From JBOFSR01 sp051651645 (GTDB lineage Bacteria > Spirochaetota > Spirochaetia > Treponematales > Treponemataceae): 16,209 nt of DNA. The stretch covers positions 1-16,209 of the forward strand of contig JBOFSR010000139.1 of the NCBI GenBank assembly GCA_051651645.1, written 5' to 3'. The position numbers and the translations under genes are program-made. Shown here in pieces: positions 1-7,036 of this stretch (positions are counted from its first letter, which is position 1; every line of letters starts with the position of its first letter). Under the pieces are notes generated by a model. The model was not told where the DNA came from. It did no database searches and saw nothing but the letters and a program-made list of their open reading frames with translations.

Positions 1-743
1 TTTTTCCATAGTTGTTCTGCAACAGCTTCTTCTTCCATGTCGAGTAAATCAGCTAAAAAACTCACCGTTGACGGCAAATACGAAGGCATGTTTCGCTTTC
101 CTCTGTAGTCAGCAGGAACCATAAACGGGCTTTCAGACTCAACTAAAATTCTGTCGATTGGAACGTTTAAAACAGTCTCATGCAAATTACGTGCATTGCG
201 ATATGTTAGATTTCCAGCAAAGGAGAAATAAATATTGTAGTTTAAGGCTCTTTTGGCATAGTCAGCATTTTCAGAATAGCAATGCAAAACCGCTCCCGCC
301 GTTGGAATTCTCTCTGATAAAATATCGAGAATGTCTTTTCCTGCGTCACGATTATGAATAATTACTGGGACATTGTTTTTTTCTGCAAGTTCAAGCTGAG
401 TGATAAATAATTCAATTTGTGACGTTTTGTCGCCAAATTTTCTAAAGTAATCTAATCCTGTCTCGCCTAAAGCAACAACATTTGGAAGTTTAAGAGACTC
501 TTCGATAGTGCGAATCCAGTCCTTTCCAGGCGTTGTAACTTCTGATGGAGCAACTCCAACAGCGTGATATATATTTGGCATTGATTTCAAATTAGGATAA
601 ACTTTTGCAAAGTCGTGTAAACTATTACAAATGCTAATAATCCGAGTAACATGAGCTTGCTTAGCTTCTTGAATTACACGAAGCTGCTCAATAGGATCAT
701 CATATATAAGCCCTATGTGAGCGTGAGTATCAAAAAATTGCAT
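1..743 (-). CDS. tatD: TatD-family metal-dependent DNase, C-terminus cut by window edge
   Basis: Read on the minus strand from ATG at 743, an uninterrupted frame of 247 codons runs off the left edge. It is a TatD-type TIM-barrel hydrolase, a cytosolic metal-dependent deoxyribonuclease family. Visible family motifs: N-terminal FFDTHAH (metal ligands His7 and His9), ALGETGLDY (Glu94), VIIHNRDA (His130), LHCYSE (His154) and, near the C-terminus, LVESESPFMVP. Family members are about 255-265 residues, so only some 10-20 residues are missing. The last motif is odd: the usual ETD[AS]P supplies an Asp ligand, but here residue 204 is Glu. A modest SD (GGAAG) lies 8 nt before the ATG, and a strong promoter lies upstream. 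The gene is transcribed divergently from htpG. Family assignment is firm; the exact substrate is not readable. Confidence 0.93.
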   Translation of the reverse strand, partial: MQFFDTHAHIGLIYDDPIEQLRVIQEAKQAHVTRIISICNSLHDFAKVYPNLKSMPNIYHAVGVAPSEVTTPGKDWIRTIEESLKLPNVVALGETGLDYFRKFGDKTSQIELFITQLELAEKNNVPVIIHNRDAGKDILDILSERIPTAGAVLHCYSENADYAKRALNYNIYFSFAGNLTYRNARNLHETVLNVPIDRILVESESPFMVPADYRGKRNMPSYLPSTVSFLADLLDMEEEAVAEQLWK

Positions 744-795
744 GGTGTTCTTCCGTTTTTTAAGGTGATATCACTACAAAACGTAGTATTTTAAA

Positions 796-824
796 AGTAT
801 ACCACACCTCGCTACAATGGTCAA
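796..824 (-). promoter_or_regulatory. Sigma-70-type promoter for the TatD gene
   Basis: On the minus strand, -35 TTGACC (824-819) and -10 TATACT (801-796) are separated by exactly 17 nt. The -10 is preceded by TG plus one base (extended -10). Predicted start near 788 gives a leader of about 45 nt. The leader holds a 10-bp palindrome GTGATATCAC (765-774) and a small ACTAC/GTAGT inverted repeat (773-787), which may be a hairpin or operator. The promoter is seen in the sequence; the transcription start is inferred. Confidence 0.8.
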
Positions 825-1091
825 CTTTATTTGAAATAAAAAATAGAGCATTAGTTTGGAAGATATTCGAAAAAAAGCGATTTTATTGAAAAATTGCAAT
901 AATCAAGTTGCTATAAATACAAAAAAGAATTTTTTTTATGCGGTTGTCTTCAAAGGCATTTTGTTACAAGTTATCCTAATTTCATCAAGCAACAACCTAA
1001 TTTAAATGAGAAGAAATCATAATATAAAATCAGTACTTTTTTCATATTTTCGCTTGCCTTACGAATAAAAAATCTATATTTTTAAAGAACG

Positions 1092-1124
1092 ATTTTAATA
1101 AGATTTGTTTTTTCTTATTAAAAT
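1092..1124 (+). promoter_or_regulatory. 11-bp perfect inverted repeat upstream of htpG (candidate operator)
   Basis: Arms at 1092-1102 and 1114-1124 (core TTTTAATAAG / CTTATTAAAA) are perfect complements around an 11-nt T-rich spacer. Possible -10 boxes for htpG, TATATT (1134-1139) or TATAAA (1145-1150), follow directly, with no good -35. The repeat therefore sits where a -35 would be, a position suited to a regulator. Being all A/T it could also be chance in AT-rich DNA. Confidence 0.4.
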
Positions 1125-1163
1125 TAAAACTTTTATATTCTATTTATAAATACTGGAGACATT

Positions 1164-3104
1164 ATGGCAACTCATCAGTTTCAAACGGAAGTTAATCAGC
1201 TTCTGACTTTGATTATTCATTCTTTGTATTCAAACAAAGACATTTTCTTGCGCGAAATTGTTTCAAATGCATCAGATGCTTTGGACAAGCTAAAGTATTT
1301 GACTATTTCGGATGAAAAATTCAAGGATATCGCTTTTGATCCACGCATTGATATTTCATTTGACGAGGATAAAAAAATCTTGACGATTAAAGATAGCGGT
1401 ATTGGCATGAATGAGGAAGATTTGGTTGCAAATCTTGGAACAATTGCTCGATCGGGAACAAAGGCCTTTTTAGAAAAGCTAGAAAGCGATGCAAAAAAAG
1501 ATTCGGCTTTGATTGGTCAATTTGGCGTTGGGTTTTATTCAGCCTTTATGGCAGCTCACAAAATTGATGTATTTACTCGAAAAGCGGGCAATGAAAAAGC
1601 TTTTTTGTGGTCAAGCACGGGAACAAATTCCTATGATATGGAAGAAATTGCCCTTGATAGCGAGAGTGCAAAACAGTATGGCCTTGATTCTGCTTGTGGA
1701 ACCGCGGTTGTTATGTATTTGAATGATGAAGAGAAAGAATACGCAAGCCGCTGGAAAATTGAAGAAATCGTAAAGCGTTATTCTGATCATATTTCATTTC
1801 CAATTTTCTTGCATTACACGCAAAAACAGTATGATGACAAGGGCAAAGAGACAGGCAGCGAAGAAAAAACGGATCAAATTAATAGTGCGAGTGCTTTATG
1901 GCAAAAGTCAAAATCCTCGCTTAAAGATGAGGATTATAAAAACTTTTATAAATCTTTTGCTCACGATGGCGGTGATCCTTTGCATTATATTCATACACAT
2001 GCTGAGGGAACGCAAGAATATACCACGCTTTTCTTTGTTCCAGAAAACGCTCCTTTTGACATGTACCAAGCGGATTACAAAAGTGGATTGAAGCTTTATG
2101 TAAAGCGAGTTTTTATCTCTGATGATGATAAAGAGTTGTTGCCAACGTATTTACGCTTTGTTCGAGGGGTAATTGATTCTGAGGATTTGCCTTTGAATGT
2201 AAGCCGTGAGATTTTGCAACAAAATCGAATTTTGACAAATATAAAAACAGCATCGGTAAAAAAATTGCTAAGCGAGTTTAAAAAGCTTGGCGAGAATGCG
2301 GGCAAAGCTGAGGCAAAAGAAGAAGACAAGAAAAAATGGAATTCCTTTGTGCAAAATTACAATCGTGCAATAAAGGAAGGTTTGTATTCTGATTTTGCAA
2401 ATCGTGATGAATTGTGTGAAATTATTCGCTTTAAAAGCACCGCCGAACAAGGCACAGGTGATCAAGCGTGGGTGAGTTTTGCTGATTATGTGCAAAGAAT
2501 GCAAGCAGAACAAAAGGCAATTTATTACATCACAGGGAATGATGAGGCACAACTACGCAATTCACCATTACTTGAAGCATATAAGAAAAAAGGCTTAGAG
2601 GTTCTTGTTTTAAGCGATGAAATTGATGACATTGTTATTCCAAGCATTAATAAATACAAAGAATTTGACTTGAAGAGCGTTAATCGTGCAGGAAGTGATG
2701 AGGAATTGGGCGTTGATAAAGATGAGGCAGAAAAAAAAGAGAAGGAATTTAAGCCCGTTGCAGAAAAGATTAAAAAAGCCCTTGCCGATCGTGTAAAAGA
2801 TGTGCATTTATCAAAACGTCTTTCTGATTCGCCTTGTTGTATCGTTGTTGATGAAAATGACCCTTCAATGCAGCTGGAACGAATGATGAAAGCGATGGGT
2901 CAAAAGGGAATGGCAGAAGTTAAGCCAATTTTGGAAATTAACGGCGATCATCCGCTTGTTGCAAAAGTTAAAGACAGTGAAGACGAGGATTTCATTGCCG
3001 ATGTGTCTACAATTCTTCTTGATCAAGCACTGCTTCTTGAAGGCGGAGAGCTTAAAGATACGGCAGGCTTTATTAAACGATTAAATAAATTATTGACTAT
3101 GTAA
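1164..3104 (+). CDS. htpG: Molecular chaperone HtpG (Hsp90 family)
   Basis: This 646-residue cytosolic ATP-dependent chaperone remodels late folding intermediates. The N-terminal GHKL ATPase domain shows REIVSNASDALDKL (Glu31, Asn35), KDSGIGM (nucleotide-contacting Asp77), LGTIARSGT and GQFGVGFYSAFM (lid and glycine-rich loop). The middle domain holds RGVIDSEDLPLNVSREILQQN, with Arg348 in the place of the ATP-sensing arginine. The C-terminal dimerisation domain is present, and there is no eukaryotic MEEVD tail, as expected for bacteria. Length is normal (E. coli HtpG is 624). The start is well supported: GGAGA lies 4 nt before the ATG. The gene appears monocistronic, with its own upstream region and an intrinsic terminator just after the stop. 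Heat-shock control is likely from the family, but no known heat-shock operator is seen. Confidence 0.98.
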   Translation: MATHQFQTEVNQLLTLIIHSLYSNKDIFLREIVSNASDALDKLKYLTISDEKFKDIAFDPRIDISFDEDKKILTIKDSGIGMNEEDLVANLGTIARSGTKAFLEKLESDAKKDSALIGQFGVGFYSAFMAAHKIDVFTRKAGNEKAFLWSSTGTNSYDMEEIALDSESAKQYGLDSACGTAVVMYLNDEEKEYASRWKIEEIVKRYSDHISFPIFLHYTQKQYDDKGKETGSEEKTDQINSASALWQKSKSSLKDEDYKNFYKSFAHDGGDPLHYIHTHAEGTQEYTTLFFVPENAPFDMYQADYKSGLKLYVKRVFISDDDKELLPTYLRFVRGVIDSEDLPLNVSREILQQNRILTNIKTASVKKLLSEFKKLGENAGKAEAKEEDKKKWNSFVQNYNRAIKEGLYSDFANRDELCEIIRFKSTAEQGTGDQAWVSFADYVQRMQAEQKAIYYITGNDEAQLRNSPLLEAYKKKGLEVLVLSDEIDDIVIPSINKYKEFDLKSVNRAGSDEELGVDKDEAEKKEKEFKPVAEKIKKALADRVKDVHLSKRLSDSPCCIVVDENDPSMQLERMMKAMGQKGMAEVKPILEINGDHPLVAKVKDSEDEDFIADVSTILLDQALLLEGGELKDTAGFIKRLNKLLTM

Positions 3105-3150
3105 TTTTACGATTTTTCGCTAGTGAACGTTTCTAAAAAGAGTTATAACT

Positions 3151-3195
3151 AAGAGTTAGGGTTGCGAGTTATCTCCAACCTTAGCTCTTTTTTTT
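3151..3195 (+). terminator. Intrinsic terminator after htpG
   Basis: A 14-bp stem (arms 3151-3164 and 3176-3189, two G-U pairs) with an 11-nt loop runs directly into eight Ts (3188-3195). This is a classic rho-independent terminator and separates htpG from the methyltransferase gene. A 10-bp palindrome AGTTATAACT (3141-3150) lies just before it. Confidence 0.9.
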
Positions 3196-3237
3196 ATGAT
3201 ATAAATGTAAAAAAGAATATAAAAAAAGAAATAAATT

Positions 3238-3253
3238 TGATAGTATAAATAAA
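3238..3253 (+). promoter_or_regulatory. Candidate extended -10 directly in front of the methyltransferase ATG
   Basis: TGA (3238-3240) followed by TAGTAT (3241-3246) forms an extended -10 element; TATAAA at 3244-3249 is an overlapping alternative. Transcription would start at about 3253, right at the ATG, giving a leaderless message. No -35 is recognisable and there is no Shine-Dalgarno sequence. Inference only. Confidence 0.4.
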
Positions 3254-4228
3254 ATGAAAGAAAAAGAGCGTGCAAGTAGAAATAGAACTCTAACTATTAC
3301 CGATTTTGAAAGAAAGGCCTTATCAGAAAAACTGTATCGGATACACGAGCAAGATTGCATAAATATAGAAAATATTCTAAATAAAACAATACTCGGTGAT
3401 CTTGCCAGTGTTTTAGAAAAAATTCCCAAATCCTTTGCAGACCTTATTATTATTGACCCTCCATATAATTTAGATAAAGATTTTCATGGATTTAAATTTA
3501 AATCTTCAAGTAATGATGAGTATTTAGAGTTTTTGCGATCATGGTTTTCGCATGTGGTGTCTTTGTTAAAACCGAATGGTTCTCTTTACTTGTGTGGCGA
3601 CTGGAAATGTACGGCAGCTTTGCAGCAAGTAATGCAGGAAAATATGTGCATTCTTAATCGCATAACGTGGCAGCGAGAAAAGGGGCGAGGGGCTTTATCA
3701 AATTGGAAAAATGGAATGGAAGATATTTGGTTTGGTGTCAAAAATAAAAATGAATATTTTTTTGATGTTGAGGCGGTAAAAATGAAGAGAAAAGTTATCG
3801 CACCGTATAAGCTTGATGGAAAACCAAAGGATTGGGAAGAAACAGAGAGTGGGAATTTTAGGCTCACTTATCCCTCAAATTTTTGGGATGATATTAGTAT
3901 TCCGTATTGGTCAATGCCAGAAAATACGGATCACCCAACACAAAAGCCAGAAAAGCTTATTGCAAAACTGATTTTGGCATCTTGTCCTGAGAACGGGGTT
4001 ATTTTTGATCCCTTTCTTGGCTCTGGGACGACTTCTGTTGTTGCTAAAAAGCTAAATCGAAAGTATGTTGGCGTTGATATGAACGAAGAGTATTGCCTTT
4101 GGGCTGAAAAGCGGTTAGAAAAAGCGGAGAAAGATACATCGATTCAAGGGTATGTTGATGGTATTTTTTGGGAGCGCAATACTTTGAGTAGTCAACAAAA
4201 AAGTCTGAAGAATAAAACACCTAAATGA
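3254..4228 (+). CDS. Beta-class site-specific adenine-N6 DNA methyltransferase
   Basis: This 324-residue protein would transfer a methyl group from S-adenosylmethionine to adenine N6 in a specific DNA site. Motif order is catalytic first, cofactor last: DPPYNL at 68-73 (motif IV), then a target-recognition stretch, HPTQKPEKL at 227-235 (motif X region), and FDPFLGSGTT at 251-260 (AdoMet-binding motif I), followed by RKYVGVDMNEEYCLWAEKRL. This order is the beta class. DPPY rather than SPPY points to adenine. The stretch PYWSMPENTDHPTQKP recalls the RsrI/MunI group, but the target sequence cannot be read here. No restriction endonuclease lies beside it: htpG is upstream and a peptidase downstream. 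It may be a solitary regulatory methylase or the remnant of a restriction-modification system. No SD precedes the ATG; the first 30 residues are poorly conserved-looking, so a later start is possible. Confidence 0.93.
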   Translation: MKEKERASRNRTLTITDFERKALSEKLYRIHEQDCINIENILNKTILGDLASVLEKIPKSFADLIIIDPPYNLDKDFHGFKFKSSSNDEYLEFLRSWFSHVVSLLKPNGSLYLCGDWKCTAALQQVMQENMCILNRITWQREKGRGALSNWKNGMEDIWFGVKNKNEYFFDVEAVKMKRKVIAPYKLDGKPKDWEETESGNFRLTYPSNFWDDISIPYWSMPENTDHPTQKPEKLIAKLILASCPENGVIFDPFLGSGTTSVVAKKLNRKYVGVDMNEEYCLWAEKRLEKAEKDTSIQGYVDGIFWERNTLSSQQKSLKNKTPK

Positions 4229-4246
4229 AACTAGGGAATGTTTTTT

Positions 4247-4390
4247 GCGTTAGGGATTGCAGTGGTATAAATTTGAAAATACTGATTTTAAAATGGTTTA
4301 TTTTCAAATTTATACAAGCGGAAAGCCCGACGGCAAAACGATGTGAAGCCGTAACGCCCATGGCTAATTTTTATTTTGGCAGAAAATAGC
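4247..4390. repeat. Structured intergenic element around a GC-rich block, possible interspersed repeat
   Basis: GCGTTA (4247-4252) can pair with TAACGC (4352-4357), enclosing the 51-nt inverted repeat and a smaller CGGC/GCCG hairpin (4331-4334 with 4348-4351). The stretch 4317-4364 is about 60% G+C against roughly a third around it, yet has no ORF. A further imperfect hairpin follows (GCTAATTTT near 4363 with AAAATAGC ending at 4390). The shape suggests a mobile intergenic repeat or a structured RNA. I cannot name the family. Confidence 0.45.
4265..4315. repeat. 51-nt perfect inverted repeat (17-nt arms, 17-nt loop)
   Basis: The arm GTATAAATTTGAAAATA (4265-4281) is the exact reverse complement of 4299-4315. 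The 17-nt loop (4282-4298) contains a second palindrome, ATTTTAAAAT. A transcript would form a long AU hairpin, but no T tract follows, so it is not a standard terminator. Seventeen perfectly paired bases are very unlikely by chance. Confidence 0.85.
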
Positions 4391-4393
4391 TTG

Positions 4394-4422
4394 TTGCGAT
4401 GATTTTGATTATAGGATAAAAT
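4394..4422 (+). promoter_or_regulatory. Candidate sigma-70-type promoter for the M20 peptidase gene
   Basis: TTGCGA (4394-4399) and TAAAAT (4417-4422) are spaced by 17 nt. Predicted start near 4429 leaves a leader of about 30 nt carrying the strong SD GAGGTG (4449-4454). Matches are 4/6 and 5/6. Confidence 0.5.
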
Positions 4423-4458
4423 GGAAAAATACGTGAATGTTTGTAATTGAGGTGAAAA

Positions 4459-5685
4459 ATGACTGAAAATAAAAAATTATTTGACTTTGTTGACCAATCG
4501 AAGGCGAAAATCCTTGAGTTGCAAAGCCTTTTGACAGCGATTCCAGCCCTCGCACCAGAAAGTAACGGAAATGGGGAGTTGAAAAAATGCGAGGCTCTTA
4601 TTCAGTGGCTCAAAAAGGAAGGCTTTTCGAATTTTGAACGCCTTGATGCTCCTGACTCACGGGTAGAAAGTGGTGTTCGACCAAATCTGATTGTCACTAT
4701 TGAGGGAAAAAATCCGAGTAAGAGGCTGTGGGTTATGAGCCATCTTGATATTGTTCCAGAGGGGGACGTGTCTTTGTGGCAGACAAATCCGTTTGAGGCG
4801 GTTGAAAAGGATGGGAAAATTTTTGGACGCGGGGTTGAGGATAATCAGCAAGGACTTGTTTCATCTGTGTTTACAGCTCTTTCGTTTATAAAAAATAATG
4901 AGGTTCCAAATTATACCATTAAGTTGCTTTTTGTTGCTGATGAAGAAGTTGGCTCGGTGTATGGAATTCAATACTTGCTTGAAAAGTATGATTTATTCAA
5001 AAAAGATGATTTAATTGTTGTTCCTGATAGCGGGTGTCCGCAGGGAAATGAAATTGAAATTGCTGAGAAAAATTTGCTTTGGCTTAAGATTGAAACGAAG
5101 GGTAAGCAGGCTCATGGGTCTCGTCCAGATGAAGGCATTAATGCACACCTTGCAAATTGTGAACTTGCCTTACTTTTGCACAAACTTGAAAAGGATTTTG
5201 ACAAGCGGGATGATTTATTTTCACCTAATCGTTCTACCTTTCAGCCAACAAAAAAAGAAACGAATATTCCCAATATCAATACTATTCCCGCCGATGATAT
5301 TTTTTATATGGATTGTCGAATTTTGCCGTGTTATTCCCTTGATATCGTTCGTAAAGAAATTAAAAATCGTAAAGAAATTATTGAGGAAAAATATAGCGTA
5401 AAAGTGAGTATTGAGGAGTTGCAGGCTGTTGAGTCCCCCGCAACACCTGAAAGTGCGCAAGTTGTAAAAAAGCTCAGTGATGCTATACGGCGTGTATATG
5501 AAATTGAGCCAAAAGTTATTGGCGTTGGTGGCGGTACTGTAGCAGGCGTTTTGCGACAAGCGGGCTTCCATGCCGTTGTTTGGGCAACGCTTAATGAAAC
5601 AGCCCACCAACCAAATGAATACTGCGAAATTAAAAACCTGATAAACGATGCAAAAATTTTAATTTCACTTGCTATTAATGACTAG
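4459..5685 (+). CDS. M20-family metallohydrolase (zinc aminoacylase/peptidase type)
   Basis: This 408-residue cytosolic enzyme belongs to the ArgE/DapE/peptidase-T-like M20 family, which uses two metal ions to hydrolyse N-terminal amino-acid or acyl amide bonds. The full ligand set is visible: His95 and catalytic Asp97 in SHLDIVPEGD, bridging Asp128 in GRGVEDNQQG, catalytic base Glu162 and metal-binding Glu163 in VADEEVGS, Asp190 in VVPDSG, and His383 in NETAHQPNEY. GKQAHGSRPDEGINA (His219) belongs to the dimerisation lid domain. There is no signal peptide. The start is supported by SD GAGGTG, 4 nt before the ATG. Relatives are often labelled diaminopimelate-related, but the substrate cannot be told from sequence, and I give no gene symbol. 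The 3' end overlaps the convergent lipoprotein gene by 21 nt. Confidence 0.93.
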   Translation: MTENKKLFDFVDQSKAKILELQSLLTAIPALAPESNGNGELKKCEALIQWLKKEGFSNFERLDAPDSRVESGVRPNLIVTIEGKNPSKRLWVMSHLDIVPEGDVSLWQTNPFEAVEKDGKIFGRGVEDNQQGLVSSVFTALSFIKNNEVPNYTIKLLFVADEEVGSVYGIQYLLEKYDLFKKDDLIVVPDSGCPQGNEIEIAEKNLLWLKIETKGKQAHGSRPDEGINAHLANCELALLLHKLEKDFDKRDDLFSPNRSTFQPTKKETNIPNINTIPADDIFYMDCRILPCYSLDIVRKEIKNRKEIIEEKYSVKVSIEELQAVESPATPESAQVVKKLSDAIRRVYEIEPKVIGVGGGTVAGVLRQAGFHAVVWATLNETAHQPNEYCEIKNLINDAKILISLAIND

Positions 5686-6681
5686 TGTTCCACTAATAGG
5701 CAAATGGTCTGACGATCCTCTTCCGTTTCGTATATCATAGCGGAAAGGTGTTTTATCGCTATTTGCAAAATGACTCTCTGTATGAACTTTAAAGTTCTCA
5801 AAATGGATTTTTTGGCTGTCCTGTTGCAGTAAAAAAATATGATCGATAGCTTGCCATGAATTTTGGTAGTAATATGAGCCAATATCATTTTCTTCAAGGT
5901 ATGATATCCATGGTGAGAAAAAAGACTTTTTAGTTTTTCCATTTGAAAGTTGAATCAATGCCTCATCATCAAATGTAAATTCGTTAATATCTGTATTAAA
6001 ATCGCCTAGAACTATAATTGGCATATTTTGATTCGCAGGCAGTTTTTTTTCAATCATCTCAACCACATTAACGAGTAAGGCTTGCTGGTGATCCCTCCAA
6101 ATTTGTGTTTTTTCTGCACCTCCTGACTTCGACTTCCAATGACAAATCAACAAGGTCAGGATTTCAGTTTCATCTCCGTATTGAATTTGTACCTCCACGA
6201 TAGGACGCATTGAAGGGGGATTTCCCATCTGAGCAAAATTCACATTCAATTGATGAGTTTTTAGTTTTTTTATAGGATATTTCGAGAAAACGCCATTTCC
6301 AAATACACTTTGCGAATCCTCTCGTGCAAATGCACTGTATCGTAATGGTGAAGAAAGCCCCATGTAGTCGAGAATATCTTGCATTACAAAATCATTTTCA
6401 ACTTCTTGTACAGCAACAATATCTGCCTCTAAAATTTGAAGTTGGTGAGCAATGATTTTTAAACGTTGATCGTATTTTTCTACTGACCACGCTGACTTAC
6501 TCCCCTTAAAATCTTTGTATTCATACCCATCTTCTACCGCATCAAAAAAAGTTTGCACATTCCATGTTGCAACAGAAATCTTTCCTTGAAATGCATTGTT
6601 TTTGAAAAATCCGTTTTCAAGGTTAAAATTTGAGCAACTGACAACGCCAAAAAATAGCAAAATATAGAAAGCCTTTTTCAT
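5665..6681 (-). CDS. Lipoprotein of the endonuclease/exonuclease/phosphatase family
   Basis: This 338-residue protein starts with a short lipoprotein signal (MKKAFYILLFFGVVSC), so Cys16 would be lipidated and the enzyme anchored at the envelope. The mature part has the exonuclease III/DNase I fold motifs: ATWNVQTFFD (Asn41), VAVQEVEN (metal-binding Glu93), CHWKSKSGG (His181), VLGDFNTD (Asp227, Asn229), QAIDHIF (Asp280) and SSDHLPISG (Asp325-His326 catalytic pair). Family members cleave phosphodiester bonds in nucleic acids, phosphoinositides or sphingomyelin. The DNase-like NxD/SDH set fits a nuclease best, but a phosphodiesterase role is possible. An ideal SD, AGGAGGT (6691-6685), lies just upstream of the ATG. 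Surface display could serve nucleotide scavenging or DNA-trap degradation; this is inference. Confidence 0.9.
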   Translation of the reverse strand: MKKAFYILLFFGVVSCSNFNLENGFFKNNAFQGKISVATWNVQTFFDAVEDGYEYKDFKGSKSAWSVEKYDQRLKIIAHQLQILEADIVAVQEVENDFVMQDILDYMGLSSPLRYSAFAREDSQSVFGNGVFSKYPIKKLKTHQLNVNFAQMGNPPSMRPIVEVQIQYGDETEILTLLICHWKSKSGGAEKTQIWRDHQQALLVNVVEMIEKKLPANQNMPIIVLGDFNTDINEFTFDDEALIQLSNGKTKKSFFSPWISYLEENDIGSYYYQNSWQAIDHIFLLQQDSQKIHFENFKVHTESHFANSDKTPFRYDIRNGRGSSDHLPISGTLVINSK

Positions 6682-7036
6682 GGTACCTCCTGCATAGTTC
6701 AGTGCACGCTATCGCTAATTTTACAATCATGCGCTAGTAGAGTGCATTAATTTAATTAGTAAAAAATTAAAAAAAATCATGCAGATTTGGTTTACAAAGA
6801 CAATAAATAGTAGTATTTTTTAAGAGAATTTTCAAAAATTATAATCTTGAATAACTTGACAAGAATTAAGAAAAAATAAACAATGAAAGAAATATAAGTC
6901 TTTGGGATAGATTTTCCAAATAACGATTTCAAAAAAATCGCATAATTTAATGCTTTGACTTATATATTTTTGTAAATTGATGCTGTAATTTTCCGATATA
7001 AACTTAGACACAAATTCTATAATTTTTGGAGGAGAA
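6682..7036. other. Divergent intergenic region, lipoprotein gene / fliS
   Basis: This 355-nt AT-rich gap holds the SD of the minus-strand lipoprotein gene at its left end and the fliS promoter and SD (GGAGGAG, 7028-7034) at its right. A second possible sigma-70-type pair, TTGACA (6856-6861) with AACAAT (6879-6884) at 17 nt, faces fliS about 150 nt upstream. A small hairpin CGATTT/AAATCG (6924-6940) lies between. No clear minus-strand promoter or small ORF was found. Confidence 0.55.
6973..6999 (+). promoter_or_regulatory. Sigma-28 (FliA)-type flagellar promoter for fliS
   Basis: TAAA (6973-6976), a 15-nt spacer, and TCCGATAT (6992-6999) match the FliA consensus TAAA-N15-GCCGATAA at 10 of 12 fixed positions with exact spacing. 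Transcription would begin near 7006, 30 nt before fliS. The match to the gene's flagellar role makes chance unlikely. Confidence 0.75.

Larger units (their letters stand above)
744..1163. other. Divergent intergenic region between tatD and htpG
   Basis: This 420-nt very AT-rich gap carries the TatD promoter near its left end and the htpG control region at its right end. The middle (about 825-1080) shows poly-A/T runs but no convincing ORF, RNA gene or terminator. No CIRCE element (TTAGCACTC-N9-GAGTGCTAA) is present, so HrcA control of htpG is not supported. Confidence 0.6.

Noticed and set aside
158..361. Plus-strand ORF of 67 codons
   Set aside because: It lies antisense to the TatD gene, whose motifs are intact in the other strand, and it has no SD.
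744..1163. CIRCE heat-shock operator before htpG
   Set aside because: Searched for TTAGCACTC-N9-GAGTGCTAA and found nothing close.
2268..2552. Minus-strand ORF inside htpG
   Set aside because: The conserved Hsp90 middle domain is encoded on the plus strand here; this is a shadow frame.
4265..4315. 51-nt inverted repeat as an intrinsic terminator for the methyltransferase
   Set aside because: The stem is almost all A/T and is followed by AAGCGG, not a T tract.
4247..4390. CRISPR repeat, tRNA or riboswitch in the GC-rich block
   Set aside because: There is no repeat-spacer periodicity and no cloverleaf, and no riboswitch class I know fits the sequence.
4376..4396. TGGCAG...GC resembling a sigma-54 -24/-12 promoter before the M20 gene
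   Set aside because: GG and GC are 9 nt apart rather than 10, and the TTGC part is missing from the -12 element.
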